64,000 bases of DNA from NCBI GenBank assembly GCA_008694505.1, contig VZDJ01000623.1, positions 12,912,514 to 12,976,513 on the forward strand, given 5' to 3'. The stretch is from Cyanoderma ruficeps (taxonomy: Eukaryota; Chordata; Aves; Passeriformes; Timaliidae). Of this stretch, positions 1 through 13,500 are shown in pieces. Under the pieces are notes generated by a model. It saw only the letters and a list, made by a program, of their open reading frames with translations. It did not search any database and was not told where the DNA came from. The translations under genes and the position numbers were made by a program. Numbering within the stretch: the stretch's first letter is position 1; each line of letters opens with the position of its first letter.

Positions 1-3000
1 TATGGGTTCCACTACAATTTTCTTTGATTATCTTCTAAATATAAACTGAAATATGAGGAAAGACCTACAAATTGAATCCATGCAGGTCAGAGTAATAAAA
101 GTCACAAGAACCATCAGTGAATGTAAACTAGCAGGTTCAACATGTCTGTCATCTTGAGCTTAAAATACTTATTTCTCCTGTATGAAATAATATCATAGCT
201 TCTTTTTTATTAAAAAAGAGGTAGAAAAATCTATGCATATCAAAGAAGTGTAAGTAGTGTAGCTATCTATTCATATCACCTCTGAGCTTTCTCAGACTTC
301 AGCTATAAGTTTAATATGAAGATTTGCATATTTAATTTTCACTTCAACAAAAAAAGTTTCAGGGAGAATTTTATTCCCGCCTTTCAATATGGTAGTGAGA
401 GAGATTAAGAAGCGGTTATAAACTGCAGTTCTTTACTATAATGTAGACAGTCTGCTCACAAAATAATAATAAAAAACAATCACTTCCATTTTCAGATGCA
501 ACCACACAGTTGAAGTTTACACTTTGTTTTAGTTGGAAAATATAGGTGGAAGATGTAGCATAGTTATTAAACATTTCAAGATTTAACACAAGCACATATT
601 TTCTGAAATATTAACTGTAGTTTATAAAGTTTGTATAAACGTTGTCGTGTCTAAAATGTAGCTTGTGATCTGCTGAGGGTTATCATCATCATTGCTGGAT
701 TTCTTTTTTCATCTCAGTTATATTACAAGAGTTTCTCCTTAGAGATTTTTTTAAAGGAGTTTAATGGTTACATCATTTATTTATTTATTCATAAAATATG
801 GTAGTTTATCTGACTGGAAGAAAGGTGAAAAAAATTGTCTAAGACAGTTTAAAAACACTCTTTATCACAGAAAACTTTGGGCTAATTCCTTAATAATTGT
901 CATATAGTGCAATAGTTGTTATCGGTGCATATATTTTCCTCTATGGAAAAACTTAGAATATACCCATTCTTAAGTAGCATGTTTTAATTTCATGTTCTAA
1001 AGAACAGGGTACTTTTAGTTTTCAAAAAAACTTGTGTAGTGTAACATATCTACTCAGTGGTCTATAAGCTGTTATAACTAAAACACTCCATATTGCAAAA
1101 AAACCACGAGAGGTGGGGTTTTTTGAGAATAGAAGAAAAAGACTCATATCCTTGGAAATTCTGGTATTTTCATATTCCAATATGTCCTAGAAAGAAAGAA
1201 TATGTATGATGTTTATGCATAAAGAATTCCTGCAACATTTCACTTCATCAAATAATAATTTTGCCTTTGCTGCTGATGCCAGAATGGCATTTTGGGAGGT
1301 AAGATATAGAGCGCTATCTGTGTCATCACATTCTCTCAGGCTGTAAGATATCACTGAAACAATCCTAAGTTGTCCCAATGACCCACGTAGCTCTTTCTCA
1401 TCTCTTCCTTCAGAAACATCATCAGTTTAACGCAAAAGGAATTGCTGCATGATTCAGTTGGAAAATTTTCTTCTTTTCAGTTACTGAATCTGTTTTTGAC
1501 AGGCATCTCAGGAATCCATTAATTCTTTTTTTAATTTTTAGATATACAGTAAAGCTTTGAAATTAGGATCAAAACATTTAAATTGCAGAGAACATCAATA
1601 TTGTAGCACAGTTGATATTGTTATATGAAATACATAAGCTTTCAAATGTGGTTTTGTGTTCTAAACTTATGAATTTGCATTTTTTAAAAAATGCTGTGGC
1701 ATATCCACTTAAGAACTTTTTGTATAACACTGCCAATTATTAAAGCATATTCAAAGCATAAAAGTTGAAAAAGAAGAGTATGAATTTCAAAGAATGTACC
1801 TATCATCATTGAAACAGAAAACTAAAAGAAGTCAAGGGTTCACATACCTAGTAATTTTATGATGAATTTAACTTTAAGGTATTAATTCTGGATGTTCTAC
1901 ATGCTCTTCCTCTTTAGTAGCTTCTGACATTAGTCCTGTGCCAAAGCCAAACCACTGGATTGCTCTTACCAGATGATCAAGTTCCTAAGCCTGAACGAAG
2001 CTGGTTGTCTCTGCTTTGTTCAGTACAAATACTTTCAGCCAAAAGAGTGCTCTTCACTCAGCTTCCTTAATGAACAGAGTTATCCTGACTTAATATGCTT
2101 AAGGCAAATCCAGGAGAAACTCTTACCCTAGGAAGAACGGATGCACACTCCCACCTGAAATTTACAAATCTCATTAAAATCATTGTGCTGTTTTTATAAT
2201 GACATGAAGGTACCAGCACAACGCGGTGGAGGTTTAAGCAAAAAATATTACACAAAATAAGAACATGAATTATTCATTGTTGATAAAACACTAACAGCAG
2301 AAAACTGTGTGCTTGTTGCTCATTGGAAAACAGCAAAATTTTCACTACCTGGCCAAAGACTTTGTAACTTTCTGGCTTATGTTTCCCTATTTCTGTAAAC
2401 CTTGGAATAGTTTTTTTTTTTTTTTTTTTTGGAGGGTCATGCAAAAAATTTTTCACCAGTCTGAACATCACAATACACAGAAAGTACGTAACAGTTCTCC
2501 CAAGTATCATTCCTTAGTGAGGATTTTTCTAGGCTTATTTATTGTGCCTCTTTTACTTGCTCCTGAATTTCCTTTGAATCCTGTATCCAATTAAATTTCA
2601 GGTGGGCAGGTCTTGTGATTTTGAACATTCTGAATTACGGGAACAGGACAAAATAAAGCACTTTCTATGATTAAACTCTATTTCGTTATGGCGGATATTG
2701 CTGCACGGTGTTTCCATGTGCATTTTTTTCCATGTATGTTGGAGAGCTCTATCAGCCATGGTGAGGGCCAGTTGCATTTGACAAGATACAAAGAGGATGT
2801 TAACTTTCAAAACAAACACAAAGAGGAGATGTACCTGATCCTCTCTATTCATAACTTGTGAAATCTGCTGGCAGCTTGATCATACTTCCCATTTTCCTTA
2901 AAAAAACCAACCTTGGTAAGTCAGAGTAGATGTTTGTTTCTCAAAATTATCCAAAACTTCTAGTCAATTAAATGTTAGCATTTTAAGATAAGAACTATTT

Positions 3001-4795
3001 TAATTTCCTGTTTTGTAACATTTGCTCCCTAAAATTAATTTGGCAGTATATAAAAAACTAGACATAATTATCTTATTTAAAAAAAAAAGTTATACTCTAA
3101 AGAAGGCAGTGTCTGGGTATTACAACATAAAATTTTACAAGCAGGAAAATTATTCTAATATGTCAAGGTATCCTAAAGGGTGTCATTCTCTGTTATTCAA
3201 GTTTCTTTGGTCAAGTCTATTGCCACAAGTGGCAATGTCCTAAAAATTGAAGAACATAACTATATTAGAAAAATTAAATTCAAAGAAAGTCCATAAAATG
3301 TCCATGGAACCATTATATTTCATTGGCTCACTAATAGCAATAACTCCCATTACTCCTAATCTGTTTTCACAACCTCTATTTACTGGTAACACATTCTGGG
3401 CGAATAGTGACTGACAGAAAAGCTAATACTGTGCTGAGAATGTAACATGAGATTTACCTAAGACTTTAAAATTCAAGCCTCTAGCTCCCTCAAAGCAATC
3501 ACAGAAGGGTAGGAAACAATTACACTGCAACATAAACTGGATTTTTTCTCTGTGTGCTGCCTTCAACTCTCCTCCAGAAGATTTGGGTCAGTTTATTTCC
3601 AGTGAGACTTAAAAGCATAGAAAATAAAACAAAACAAATTTTCTGTCATACAGGTTATGAGTCTGACTTTAAAAAATCTAACTGTTTACTTTCAGGTTAT
3701 ATCTTTAAAGCTTTCTTTTCCAGCCAGAAAATAAAATATGAGGGTCTTATTTTCAAAGCAATTCTTATATATGTTAGAAAAATCATCTGAAGTAAAAGGA
3801 AAGATATGCAAAGAAAAGAGATTTTCTGAATCTCACAAGTCTTATGCAAAACTGTGAGAACTGTCATCTAACACAGTAAACTCTCTGTGTTGCAAAATTA
3901 TTAGCTAGAATATTTCCAGTTAAAAATAAAGGAAAAGGAAATTGGCAATAAACTCCTGGTAAGCAAACAAACAAAAAACAAACCCAAAAGAAGATCTGTT
4001 CAAAAATGAAGGTTTTTAATAATTCATCTGTTTGGCACATAAACGTGAACTCCAGCTACACAGAAACATAAAGAACATTAATCACACTGGAATTTGAATC
4101 TGTCCTGTTTCAGTGGGGCAAATTCAGGATTTACACAATGTCTTTTATTACCCCCCTCCCTCCCTTACGTGGCTACTACTATGACCTTACATGACTCACT
4201 GTGCTCAGGAAAGTCTTACAGTTTAAGAAAATGCATTAATGTCAGTAAAGGTCATAGACATCATGGTGATACATGTAATGGAAACAGCTCAGAAAGAAAG
4301 ACAGTCGAGACAGAAGGAAAAGAAAAGAGAAGGAATGGAACAACAGATACCACAAGCAATACATTTCTGTGTAGAAGACATTGAGATTTGAGAAGCACAA
4401 TATCAGCACTCAAGAGACAATAATCCCTAATTGCAGTGCTGCCAGTCATACTGAAATGACTGACCATCGATAGAACTTTTTGTATAAAACACACTCAGTT
4501 AAGAAAACATGTGTCAGTGCCTCACCAGGTGTTTGGAAAAAACAAGTGTACCTGGTGAGCTCACAGCAATTGGAGATAATTGTATGCTCAAGTCACATGG
4601 AATTCTGCATTTAAAACTTGTGTCACGAAACATGTTTTTTTCAGAGTCAAGGATTTTAATAAACAAACAGACAAATAAACAAGTAAGAGAGCAGTAAGTA
4701 TTTTGGTTAAAACACAGTAATAAATAATACTAAAAGATCCCATGGTGGTGCATTTTCCCCCCACACACACTTTCCAGGCCACATTCAGATCTGAG
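1..4795. other. AT-rich intergenic DNA, no gene recognised
   Basis: Every open frame here is short (under about 100 codons), overlaps frames on the other strand, and shows no recognisable protein motif. A 20-base T run lies at 2411-2430, but the sequence to its right does not look like a reverse-complemented mRNA. No avian repeat family was recognised. This is the distal part of the gene desert upstream of TAFA5. Conserved noncoding elements could be present but cannot be seen in one sequence. Confidence 0.7.
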
Positions 4796-4859
4796 AATGC
4801 TCCTTAGGCCTTGGCCTTGACAAACAGCACCTGGGCTCAGATTCCAGAGCTTATCAGAA

Positions 4860-5290
4860 ACACCATCTGCTCCCAGAAACTGCTGTCCGGACAGGTCCTG
4901 TTCTCCTTATGAACAGCCTTGGAAAATATTTTCCTTGCCTAAATGGCATAGCATTCCTGTTCTCACTCTTTCAAAGGAAGTGTCAACCCAAACTGTGCCC
5001 AGGATGAGACAATGTTATGACTAAAGCCTCTCTTGTGACCCTATAAACAGCAGCCCAAACTGGGGCTCTCGGATCTCTCCTGGACCACAGCAGGACCAGC
5101 AATCTCTAGCAACCTCCGTCTGAGGGGAACAGCTCTCAGACCCAGCAAACTCTCACATTTGTTGTACTTGGAGGATCACCTTGCAATGACAAGTCCTGGG
5201 ATGATACCCTCACTCCTCCAGGCCAAACCCTTTGCCTACTGGGAGATGCAAAGGCATCCAGAGTGAGTATTTCACCCACCTTCAGGGGAA
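4860..5290 (+). mobile_element. Possible degraded LTR fragment with TATA box
   Basis: This block is clearly richer in G+C than its surroundings. It contains TATAAA at 5042-5047, followed by a stretch resembling the transcribed start of avian ERV LTRs (rich in CTGGGGCTCT- and CTCCTGGACC-like words). I could not find clean TG...CA ends or a target-site duplication, so both boundaries are approximate. It could instead be unique GC-richer sequence with a chance TATA motif. The family assignment is inference from word resemblance only. Confidence 0.35.
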
Positions 5291-5585
5291 TTTTTCACAG
5301 GTACCTTTCTTACAATGACAGACTTTATGTCTCTGTGCATGCACACGTACACTTGCTACAGCAAATCTGGGAGAAATGCTGCTTTCTTAGATGCTAAATA
5401 CCTTAGATGTCTAAGTAAGTTAGGCCTCCAAGTAAGCTTGTGACTTAAGACTTATTCTTACATAAATGCTGCTAAGTGTTCTTTTGCTAAGCAGCTAAGT
5501 ATAGTTTCAAAGTTATAAGTTTAATTAAATGCTATTAAGTGTTATTCGTCTGCTCAATTATTACAGTTAATTATAAGTAAGGGTA

Positions 5586-5821
5586 TGTCCTGGGTTATAG
5601 AGTCTATTCAATTTCATCTGCTGAAAAACAGTTGGGGGCAGGTCCCTTTTGATAATGGCCCAACGGTCAATATCAGGTAGGGCATTGTTCTTATCTTTCT
5701 CCATAATGGGCCATTATGACTCCCCCAGCTTCCCAACACATACCCACATNGGGTTTACATCCTCTATTCTAAGGGGAAGCCCAGTTTCCCTGGCAGATAC
5801 CTGTCTTTCTAAACCAAGACA
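5586..5821 (-). mobile_element. Solo LTR, copy A of a twin family (internally shortened)
   Basis: On the minus strand the element starts TGTCTTGGTTTAG and ends AACCCAGGACA, the TG...CA ends expected of a retroviral LTR. It is flanked by a perfect 5-bp target-site duplication GGGTA at 5581-5585 and 5822-5826. No retroviral internal region is attached, so it is a solo LTR left by recombination between the two LTRs of an endogenous retrovirus. It is nearly identical to the copy at 57956-58410 over the shared parts. About 207 bp of the middle are absent, replaced by a single N at 5750, and a further ~11 bp are missing nearby. A 5-bp duplication is compatible with ERVL- or ERV1-type integration. 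The passerine-type family assignment is from recollection of similar LTRs. Confidence 0.85.
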
Positions 5822-5826
5822 GGGTA

Positions 5827-8800
5827 GAAATTAAGTTAGCTATAAATTAAGTTCCTTTGTTAAATTATTAGTTTTATGGTGTAAGCTAATTTCAAATACT
5901 GGTAAGTTTGAGTGTTATTAAACGTTAAGGCCATATTTCCTGTTATCGTTGGCCTCACTCTCTTTTGTCTCATGACATACCTGAACAAACACACACACAT
6001 GAACACACCCCCCATATCTCCCCCCCCCAAATAGTTCTCAGTGCATTTCTGTTCTGATTGTATTGATTGTATGGATTTTGTTTGGTGTTGTTGCTTGTTT
6101 TTTCCTTGGCATGTCTTGACTGTCTTGTGAGTGGTAGAGTGAATCTTGCCAATGAATTTTTGCTGTCACTTAATATTAAATCTGGTTTTAGGTCATGCCT
6201 TGATTTTTTAAGAAATCTCAGACACTCACTTGGAACAGATCCAAAAGGGCAAACCACAACAGTTACGTGGCTTTTGGTTACAAATAAACTAGTCTTTGGA
6301 ATTTTTAGAAACAGAGAATTTAATATTTCTAATATTTATCAGTAAACACCAAATAGTCATTTTTCTGCTTGTAGATCTTTGGAGTTTTAGAAGGCAATCT
6401 TTCTTCAAAGTTCTGTCTTGGTGGTTATTTCAGAAAAATGAACTAGTTTTTCTTTTCTCTTTGTGACCGGACAATTACTATAGGGAAACCACATTATTTT
6501 GGCCTCAATTTCAATTTAATGTTCTGTCATATATGATTACAGCCTTCCATTCAGAGACTTCAATTATTTCATTTCTATTACCAAATTGAAGCAAAATCCT
6601 CTGTAATATTCTGTGAGCTCTGCAAAATGTAGAAATTATCTAAATTTGGCATTTTAGTTTGATCGTATGCATATCAAATATGCATACAGACATATCCAAG
6701 CTCATCTAGACAGAAGATACACTATGAGGGGTTATACTAATATCACAGTAATGTTAATACTACTGGCAGAATATTGGAATAATAAACAATGGTGAAGAAC
6801 TTTTAATATCACATGATAATTTCTCTGAACTCTTGTTAAAATTATATCATAGTGATACCAGAAACATTTTGGACATCTATCCAACTTTTACAGCCATCTC
6901 GAACTACCTTTTTCATTGTAGTTACCTGCTGAGGAAACTGTAACTTAAGTCTTCAATATAATTTCAAACTAGATATTTACCTTAAAGCAAATTATTTGTG
7001 AAGAAGTGCGGGGGAGTAAGTTAGACACTTAATTGTTTCTAAATTTCAGTCCCCTTTAACTGTTTTCAAAAGCTCGCATAGAAATTCCATTCTATTCTAT
7101 GTATCACTATACAGCGCCACAGTTTTCAGAGTCTAAATGCATTGGGTACTTTTTATTCATGCAGAATACTTTCAGTTCTGAAGTGAAGGAAATGGTAAGC
7201 AAAAATCTTCACTTTCAGCTATTTTTTTTCTTTGTTTTCACTGCAGCTTGTCATTTTTACTTATGGCCAAATTTGCCATGAAAAATTTACATGACTAATG
7301 CACAGCTTATTCAAGCAGTCATATAATATGCAAATTGTGCCTGGTGACTGATGGACTGACTAGGCCAGGATGTAAAATTAAGAATCCTTCTCCAAGATTA
7401 AATTTTATTTATTTAAAATAAAGATCATGGATAAACTATGAGAATACACATAATGAACACTTAGTGAAGAATATGCATCTATTTATTCTACATTTCAAAT
7501 TCCACCCCATGCTTTGGAGCCTGGTAGATACTTGCATGAGCAGTCTTCAATCATACAAGCCATCTAACTGAGATTTATACAGAGTACTTTTCTGATTAAA
7601 ATGTATTCACATTCATTAGAGGCACATCATGTTGAAAGGTCCTCTTGAAGGAAAATGCTCGCTGAAGTTAGCTGGTGCTTTCACTTTTTTGAACTTCCAC
7701 CTTAATTGTCTGGTTATTTAAATAAACTGAAGATTTGAGCTGTCATATATATAACAAACCATGTGATTTAGAGGGAGATATGTTCCACCCTTTGTGAAAT
7801 GATTCCTGAGGTGTCCAACTTTTGGCTTCTAATGTTCCAAAGCTTAAGATTACTTTCTATCAAGGAGTCCTTGAGTGATGGCAAAAGCTGTGAGATTTTG
7901 ATTATCTTCCTCACCCAGCAAACAGAAGAAAGCAAGATAACAGTTTTATAAATAATGAATGAATTTTAAACTGAGGTGGTGGCTCCCTGATATGATAGTC
8001 ATGACTGTGGATGACTGTGTGCAAAACTCTTCAGGTTGGTTTAACCACTTTTTTTCCCCCCAAACTGCAAAGCACACCAAAATAACTTTCTTCCTGGCCT
8101 CTTTAGCCTTGTGAGAAGTAGTTACAGAAGACTGAAAACAAAGACTATATTCCAGATCTAATTTATGCTAGCATGATAGATCATTCCCATTTCAATCAAT
8201 TGAGCTATATTGCTGTAACAGATCTTATGGGCTAAATATTACTCTAACTATCTCAAGATAAATATGGGTAAAGAAAGAAGCTAATGAGTTAATGATTTTA
8301 TATCAGTTAATGTGACAGCAAAAGTTCCCCCCATGGGTTATATTTTATCATTAGTTTATTTTATTTCCTTTTCCTTTTAGTTATTTCTTACTTGTGTCAC
8401 TGAGAGAGGGAAAAAATCCCTGTTCAAAAGAAGAGGCAAGTACAACATTATTTCAGACCATTTAAAGACACAATATGATTTTATTCAGTGGATTTCATTT
8501 GTTATGGTTCTACATTTCTTTTTGGTTACAATAAATAATAATAAATAACTTTTCTGCTTTTTTCTTCTCATCTTTGTCCCGGTATCACTCCACACAAATG
8601 TCCAGTAGGAGCAGTAATTGATCTGTAAATATTGAGAAAAATCACTATTAGGCTTAGGAAAGAAAATGCAAAAGATAATCAATGTTGAGGATTTAAAAAG
8701 TTTCTTTAATGAACAAAAAAGTTATTGGGGAATTATATGAAGATTTTTTTCAACTAGAAGTAAAATATCCCTGGTACATATGTCTATATGAGATTATTCC

Positions 8801-10053
8801 AACACTTTCTGTAATTAATATACATTAGTGATGAAGTAAAACTCAAAATCTACTTTTCAATGAAGAGATCAAAAAAGGCACAATACAGTATATTGTCAGT
8901 ATTCCTTTAATTACTCTAGATAAATGCTTCCAGGTCTTCGATGTACATATATTTTCATTCTCCAGAATTATTCAAAATGTTAATTTCCTATGTTCCTATG
9001 AAGTTTTTGCACTGTGAGTTTTATATTACTCACCTATAGTATGAGTTTTCAGCTTTCTATAATGTTTAAAAATGGAGATGACTTGCCCTAAGTGATTTAT
9101 GCACAGGAAAAAAATCACCAAAATAGATGGGGCAATAGTACCTAACATTTACAAATTGCCGCCTTCTTATTTACTATAAGATCTAGATCAAAATTTTTAT
9201 TTACTTTCTTCTATTTTTTTCCAGTGCATTGTAAATAAATTACTTTATATCACTGGCTTTTATTCATTAAAATTTCATTAATTTATGGCAAGCATCCATT
9301 CTATTAACGTACTGTCTCCATTGCAAAACAATCTAGTTGGGAAAGATTTACATTTTTAAGACTTTATGTTTGCATATGTAAACTTTAAGTATGAGGAATG
9401 CAGATTTTAATATGCAGATTTTTAATATTTAATAGGCACAAAGATCATCTATACCTGCAAATCTGTCCTGTTTTGTAGAGGTGGAATAGCTGAATCCAGA
9501 ACAGCAATTTCACTGAATGCAGTTCTCAGAGACTTTGGTGTAACATGTCACTTCCATCTGCTTTCATGAAATGTCCTATTTTAATTTAGGAGAATCATAA
9601 AACATTTGTAAGAACAAATCTTACTTTGAGAAGCAGTATCTTACTTGTCCAGATCCAAAATCAATATTTACCAGCACCATTCCAAGGACCAAACACAGGA
9701 ATGCTTTTACTTCGATATAGGCAGGTGTTTCTTGTAAGCATAGCAGCTGCAGATTAGGTTTAAATCCTGCAGTATATATTTTCTTCCTTATGGATTTACC
9801 TCATCCTAAGACTGCTTTACCTATAGTGGCTGGTGCTTTATCCCTTGAGCAACTCCACTACTTTTATTTACCCTGTGAAGCTGTTCAGCAATAGCACATT
9901 TCAAAGCATCATTATGTGAAAAAGAAAGACCACTCAAATACCATTTTATTTAGGAACCATTGATTTTTCATTTTTCTTGTAACTGTTTGCTAAGAAAGCA
10001 AACAAAGCAAGAGAACCAACAAAGTATATGAGACACCTTACATCCATTACTTT
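5827..10053. other. AT-rich intergenic DNA, no gene recognised
   Basis: Unique-looking AT-rich sequence. Short C-rich and CA-rich runs lie at about 5990-6030. I see no coding exon, RNA gene or recognised repeat. Confidence 0.7.
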
Positions 10054-10079
10054 TATATATATATAAATATATATATATC
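10054..10079. repeat. (TA)n microsatellite
   Basis: Two blocks of alternating T and A separated by a short A-rich interruption, a simple AT dinucleotide repeat. Confidence 0.9.
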
Positions 10080-13000
10080 ACATATAAGCTTTATGTATCA
10101 GATATCTATATATGCTTTTTCTAAAAATAAAAACCACAAACCAATGAAACAACATTTGTAAACATGTTATCTTTGAGCTCATCCTCATTTAATGGATGAC
10201 TAAATGAAGTTGCATTCAAACTCTTTGGACACTTGAAGAATAAATCAAAAGTTTCTTAAATAGCCTTCTCAAAAATTAATTGTAAAAGAAGCTTGAAATA
10301 TATTGTTAAAAATCAGGACTTCTCTGCTTTCATTATAGAAAAAAAACCCTCCAAAACCTCATTGCCTTCTAAATGTGAAGTAGTATTTGGTATTACAGCA
10401 AATTTGTAGATTTTCTTTGTTCTTCCTCAGCATTGCTGTCTACTATTTGTGTATAATAGCAACACTAACAGCAAACAAGTAATTTTTTATTCCAAGTAAT
10501 GCAATATTTGGCAGCACTCCCAAAAATTCCTTCTCCTTTTAATTCCTCCACTTTCCCTACCATACTGGTGATGGGCTGATTATTTGTTTACACAAGATGA
10601 AAGACTCGATAAGTAAGTTTTCAAATCTGCAAGCAGAGACATTTGTCATTTAAATAGGAAGTTCTGTGCCTGCAGCACAACTCAGTTTGATCTGCTAAGG
10701 AAAAAACATCTATTTGGTTAAATATGCTGCTGAAGATGCACATTGCCTCAGCAGAGGGAATAGATTAAGGACAGACATACACTTCAGCTCAGCTGAAAAT
10801 ATCAGAAAACATTATGACATATATTCTAGCAAAATACAGTCTATACGATATTTCAAGGGAAAACATTACAGAGCTCAACATTAACATGCATCAAGCACAT
10901 CCCTTAAAATGGAAACAGAATGAACAGAGTGGTTTTTCAGTTCGATTTTTTTTTTTCTGATGAACATATTGTCTTGAGCACTCTATTTAAATTTAAGGAA
11001 ATTCAGTGCTGTTGATGAAGGAGCCAGTACTGAATCTCCATTTAAGAAAACCAGCTGCAGATTTGATTAGAACAATAAATATTGTAGAGAAGCATTGTAA
11101 ATAAAGTAATGTGTTGCCTTAAACAGCTTAAATGGTACAACAGAAATCAAGTAGAGAAAATAATTGCACACAAACCTAACTTTTGTGGGACAATATCATT
11201 CTATTTTCATTTGAATTTTCTTCAAACTGAAGTCAACTCACGAAAGGCAATTTTAGATGATTGGCTTTAAGGCATTAATGGTATTGTGTGGCAAAAGCTG
11301 ATAGGCCAAGAAGCACTTAAAATGTATTGTAATTAGGAAATAGTTTGGCTTCTGATTGTGATGGGATGAATTATAACATCCATATTGTCTCACCCTTCAC
11401 ATGAGCCTGAAGATGGAATAAAAGTTTTTAAAACGCCTCTTAGTTGCTCCATCTCCGGGTCAGAAAAGAGTATAATCCAACACCCTTATTTCAACTTAGC
11501 ATATATTTAGACTTTTTACAATCTGAGAGATTTTCAAAATACATTTAATAGAACTGCTGACTTCCAAGTGTCAGATTTAATAGAAGATATGAGGAATGTA
11601 ACACCTTATTCAAGGAGATCTAAACCCCTTATTTTATTTCTTGAAGTCCCTGTAGATTGCATTCAAATTACATTAGAATGGCATCCCCTTAGGATTTGTG
11701 GTATGCTACAAAGCTACACATGTGTTGTAGGTGTTTGCACATTATTCTATGTGTAACAAGATTTTTGGGACTGAGGAAGATTTATTTTGTTTCGTGGCCA
11801 TGAACTGAGTGTAGGGCTCCTCAGAAGATTCAATATTAGGTTAATAATAGATATTCAAAACATGTGGCTTCATATGTTTACAGAAACATAGTAAAAAAAG
11901 ACTACAAAATTTTAGTCTCATTCAGCCTGAGAACCTGGAGTGGAGTTTTCAGTCTGCAGTTCGGAAAAAGATGCCTGAGCTCATTTACAGGTCAGACTTA
12001 AGATTTTTATCTTTTGATATCAAAATTAACAAAGGAGCTTTACCTACAAAGAGATCTTGAACAGATATTTCTGTTTCCTAACTTCTGAGGAGGTATGGGA
12101 GTAAAACTCGGGGGTGTAGGGAGGGAGCAGGGAACAGAAAGAAAAAGTGAGAAAATGTCCATACAGCTACAACCCCAAATCTCTACTTTTCTCAGTTTTG
12201 AGATATTAGAAATAAATACAGCATAAATAGAACAGGAGGTGACAAGTGATCTCCTCCTTTTAAATGGAAGAATTTCACTGAAGCATCATAATTGTTGAAA
12301 GCTGTTTCTCACTCAGAAAGGTCTGTTAAAGACATGTCTTAGACTCACTGTCATGATTCCACAGATTAATATGGGGGGTCCTGCAGCTTCCTGGATTTAG
12401 TCCTACAGAACTCGATATTGATCTAAAGGTGAAAAGTAATGTCTTGAGAAGAATGTACCCTGGTTTCAGTAATCACTGGGGTGATTACATTGATTCACAT
12501 CCAACCTATACATGTAAACAATAAAGCTGATGGTAGTTACAAACTAAGTAATGAATATCACTGAGATTTCTTCTGAAAGTGATCCCGAACAGATAATAAA
12601 TGTCTCCATATTCGCTGGCAACTCTGCTCTAAACTGCTCTAAATTGAAATTTTGATCAAAGGAGCAGAGGATAAATACATCTTACATTTCTGTTATTCAA
12701 AATGTGAATCTGAGAGTGGAACCCCTAATGATGTTCTTTTTTTGTCTTAAAAAAGCTACATTCCATCTTTAACTCTCTGTAATACCATAAAGAAACATGG
12801 GAGAGTGCAGTAAGGACTTCTCTACACATGGAATCCAAAGAAATTGAAACTTACTGAAATTAACTAATCAGTTTTCCTCTTAGCTTGGAAGCACTGTGTC
12901 CTGAAATCTTCTCTCCCTGAAAATTCTGATAGCAAACTTCTATCAGTGAACAGAATAAGACAGAAACTTTGCAAATGACCCAAATTTTATTTTAAGAGAG

Positions 13001-13427
13001 TAGCATATAAGTTTGAATAAGCTCTATGGAAGTGAAAAGGGGAAAATCTTGATGACCAACCAGTTGACTGAGTGGACATGGACTAAATTAAACACAAAAG
13101 AGAAAAAAATAATAAATCATTTAATTCATTTATTCATCCATGAATAAAAATATCAAGAAGAATTTCACTATGTCACTATTACATATGAAAATAATACAAT
13201 ATTTCATGTCATATATATATCTGCCAAGAGGCTGGCTTCTAAACAGTGAGAATTTGAGCTCACAAATTGCTCATTTATGAGCATGAATTCAATTGTGTTG
13301 ATATTACTGAAAAGTAGTAGATACAATCATATGATTAAAATATCAAAATCACAAACTAGAAATTGTTTGGAACGAGTAAAGCAACAAAATGAAAAACAAA
13401 ACAAGTGGAAGGCCTTAAGTTATTAAC
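10080..13427. other. AT-rich intergenic DNA, no gene recognised
   Basis: No repeat family, RNA gene or coding frame that I can support. Open frames are at most about 60 codons and have no recognisable motif. Confidence 0.7.
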
Positions 13428-13500
13428 AGTTGGACTTGATCATCTTAGAGGTCTTCACCAACCTTAATGAGTCTGGTCTGGCGTAGTCTAGTCTAGTGTG
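13428..13500 (+). mobile_element. CR1 LINE 3' tail remnant
   Basis: The stretch contains the characteristic CR1 3' end (GTTGGACTTGATCATCTTAG, then a GTCTTCACCAACCTTAATGA-like segment). It is followed by a degenerate short-unit tail rich in GTCTGGTCTAG-type words in place of the usual ATTCTATG repeats. Only the last 70 or so bases of the LINE survive, as expected for 5'-truncated CR1 insertions in birds. Confidence 0.8.

Noticed and set aside
2411..2430. 20-base T run as the tail of a minus-strand processed pseudogene or SINE
   Set aside because: No reverse-complement polyadenylation signal at the right distance, no flanking duplication and no recognisable gene or SINE sequence beside it.
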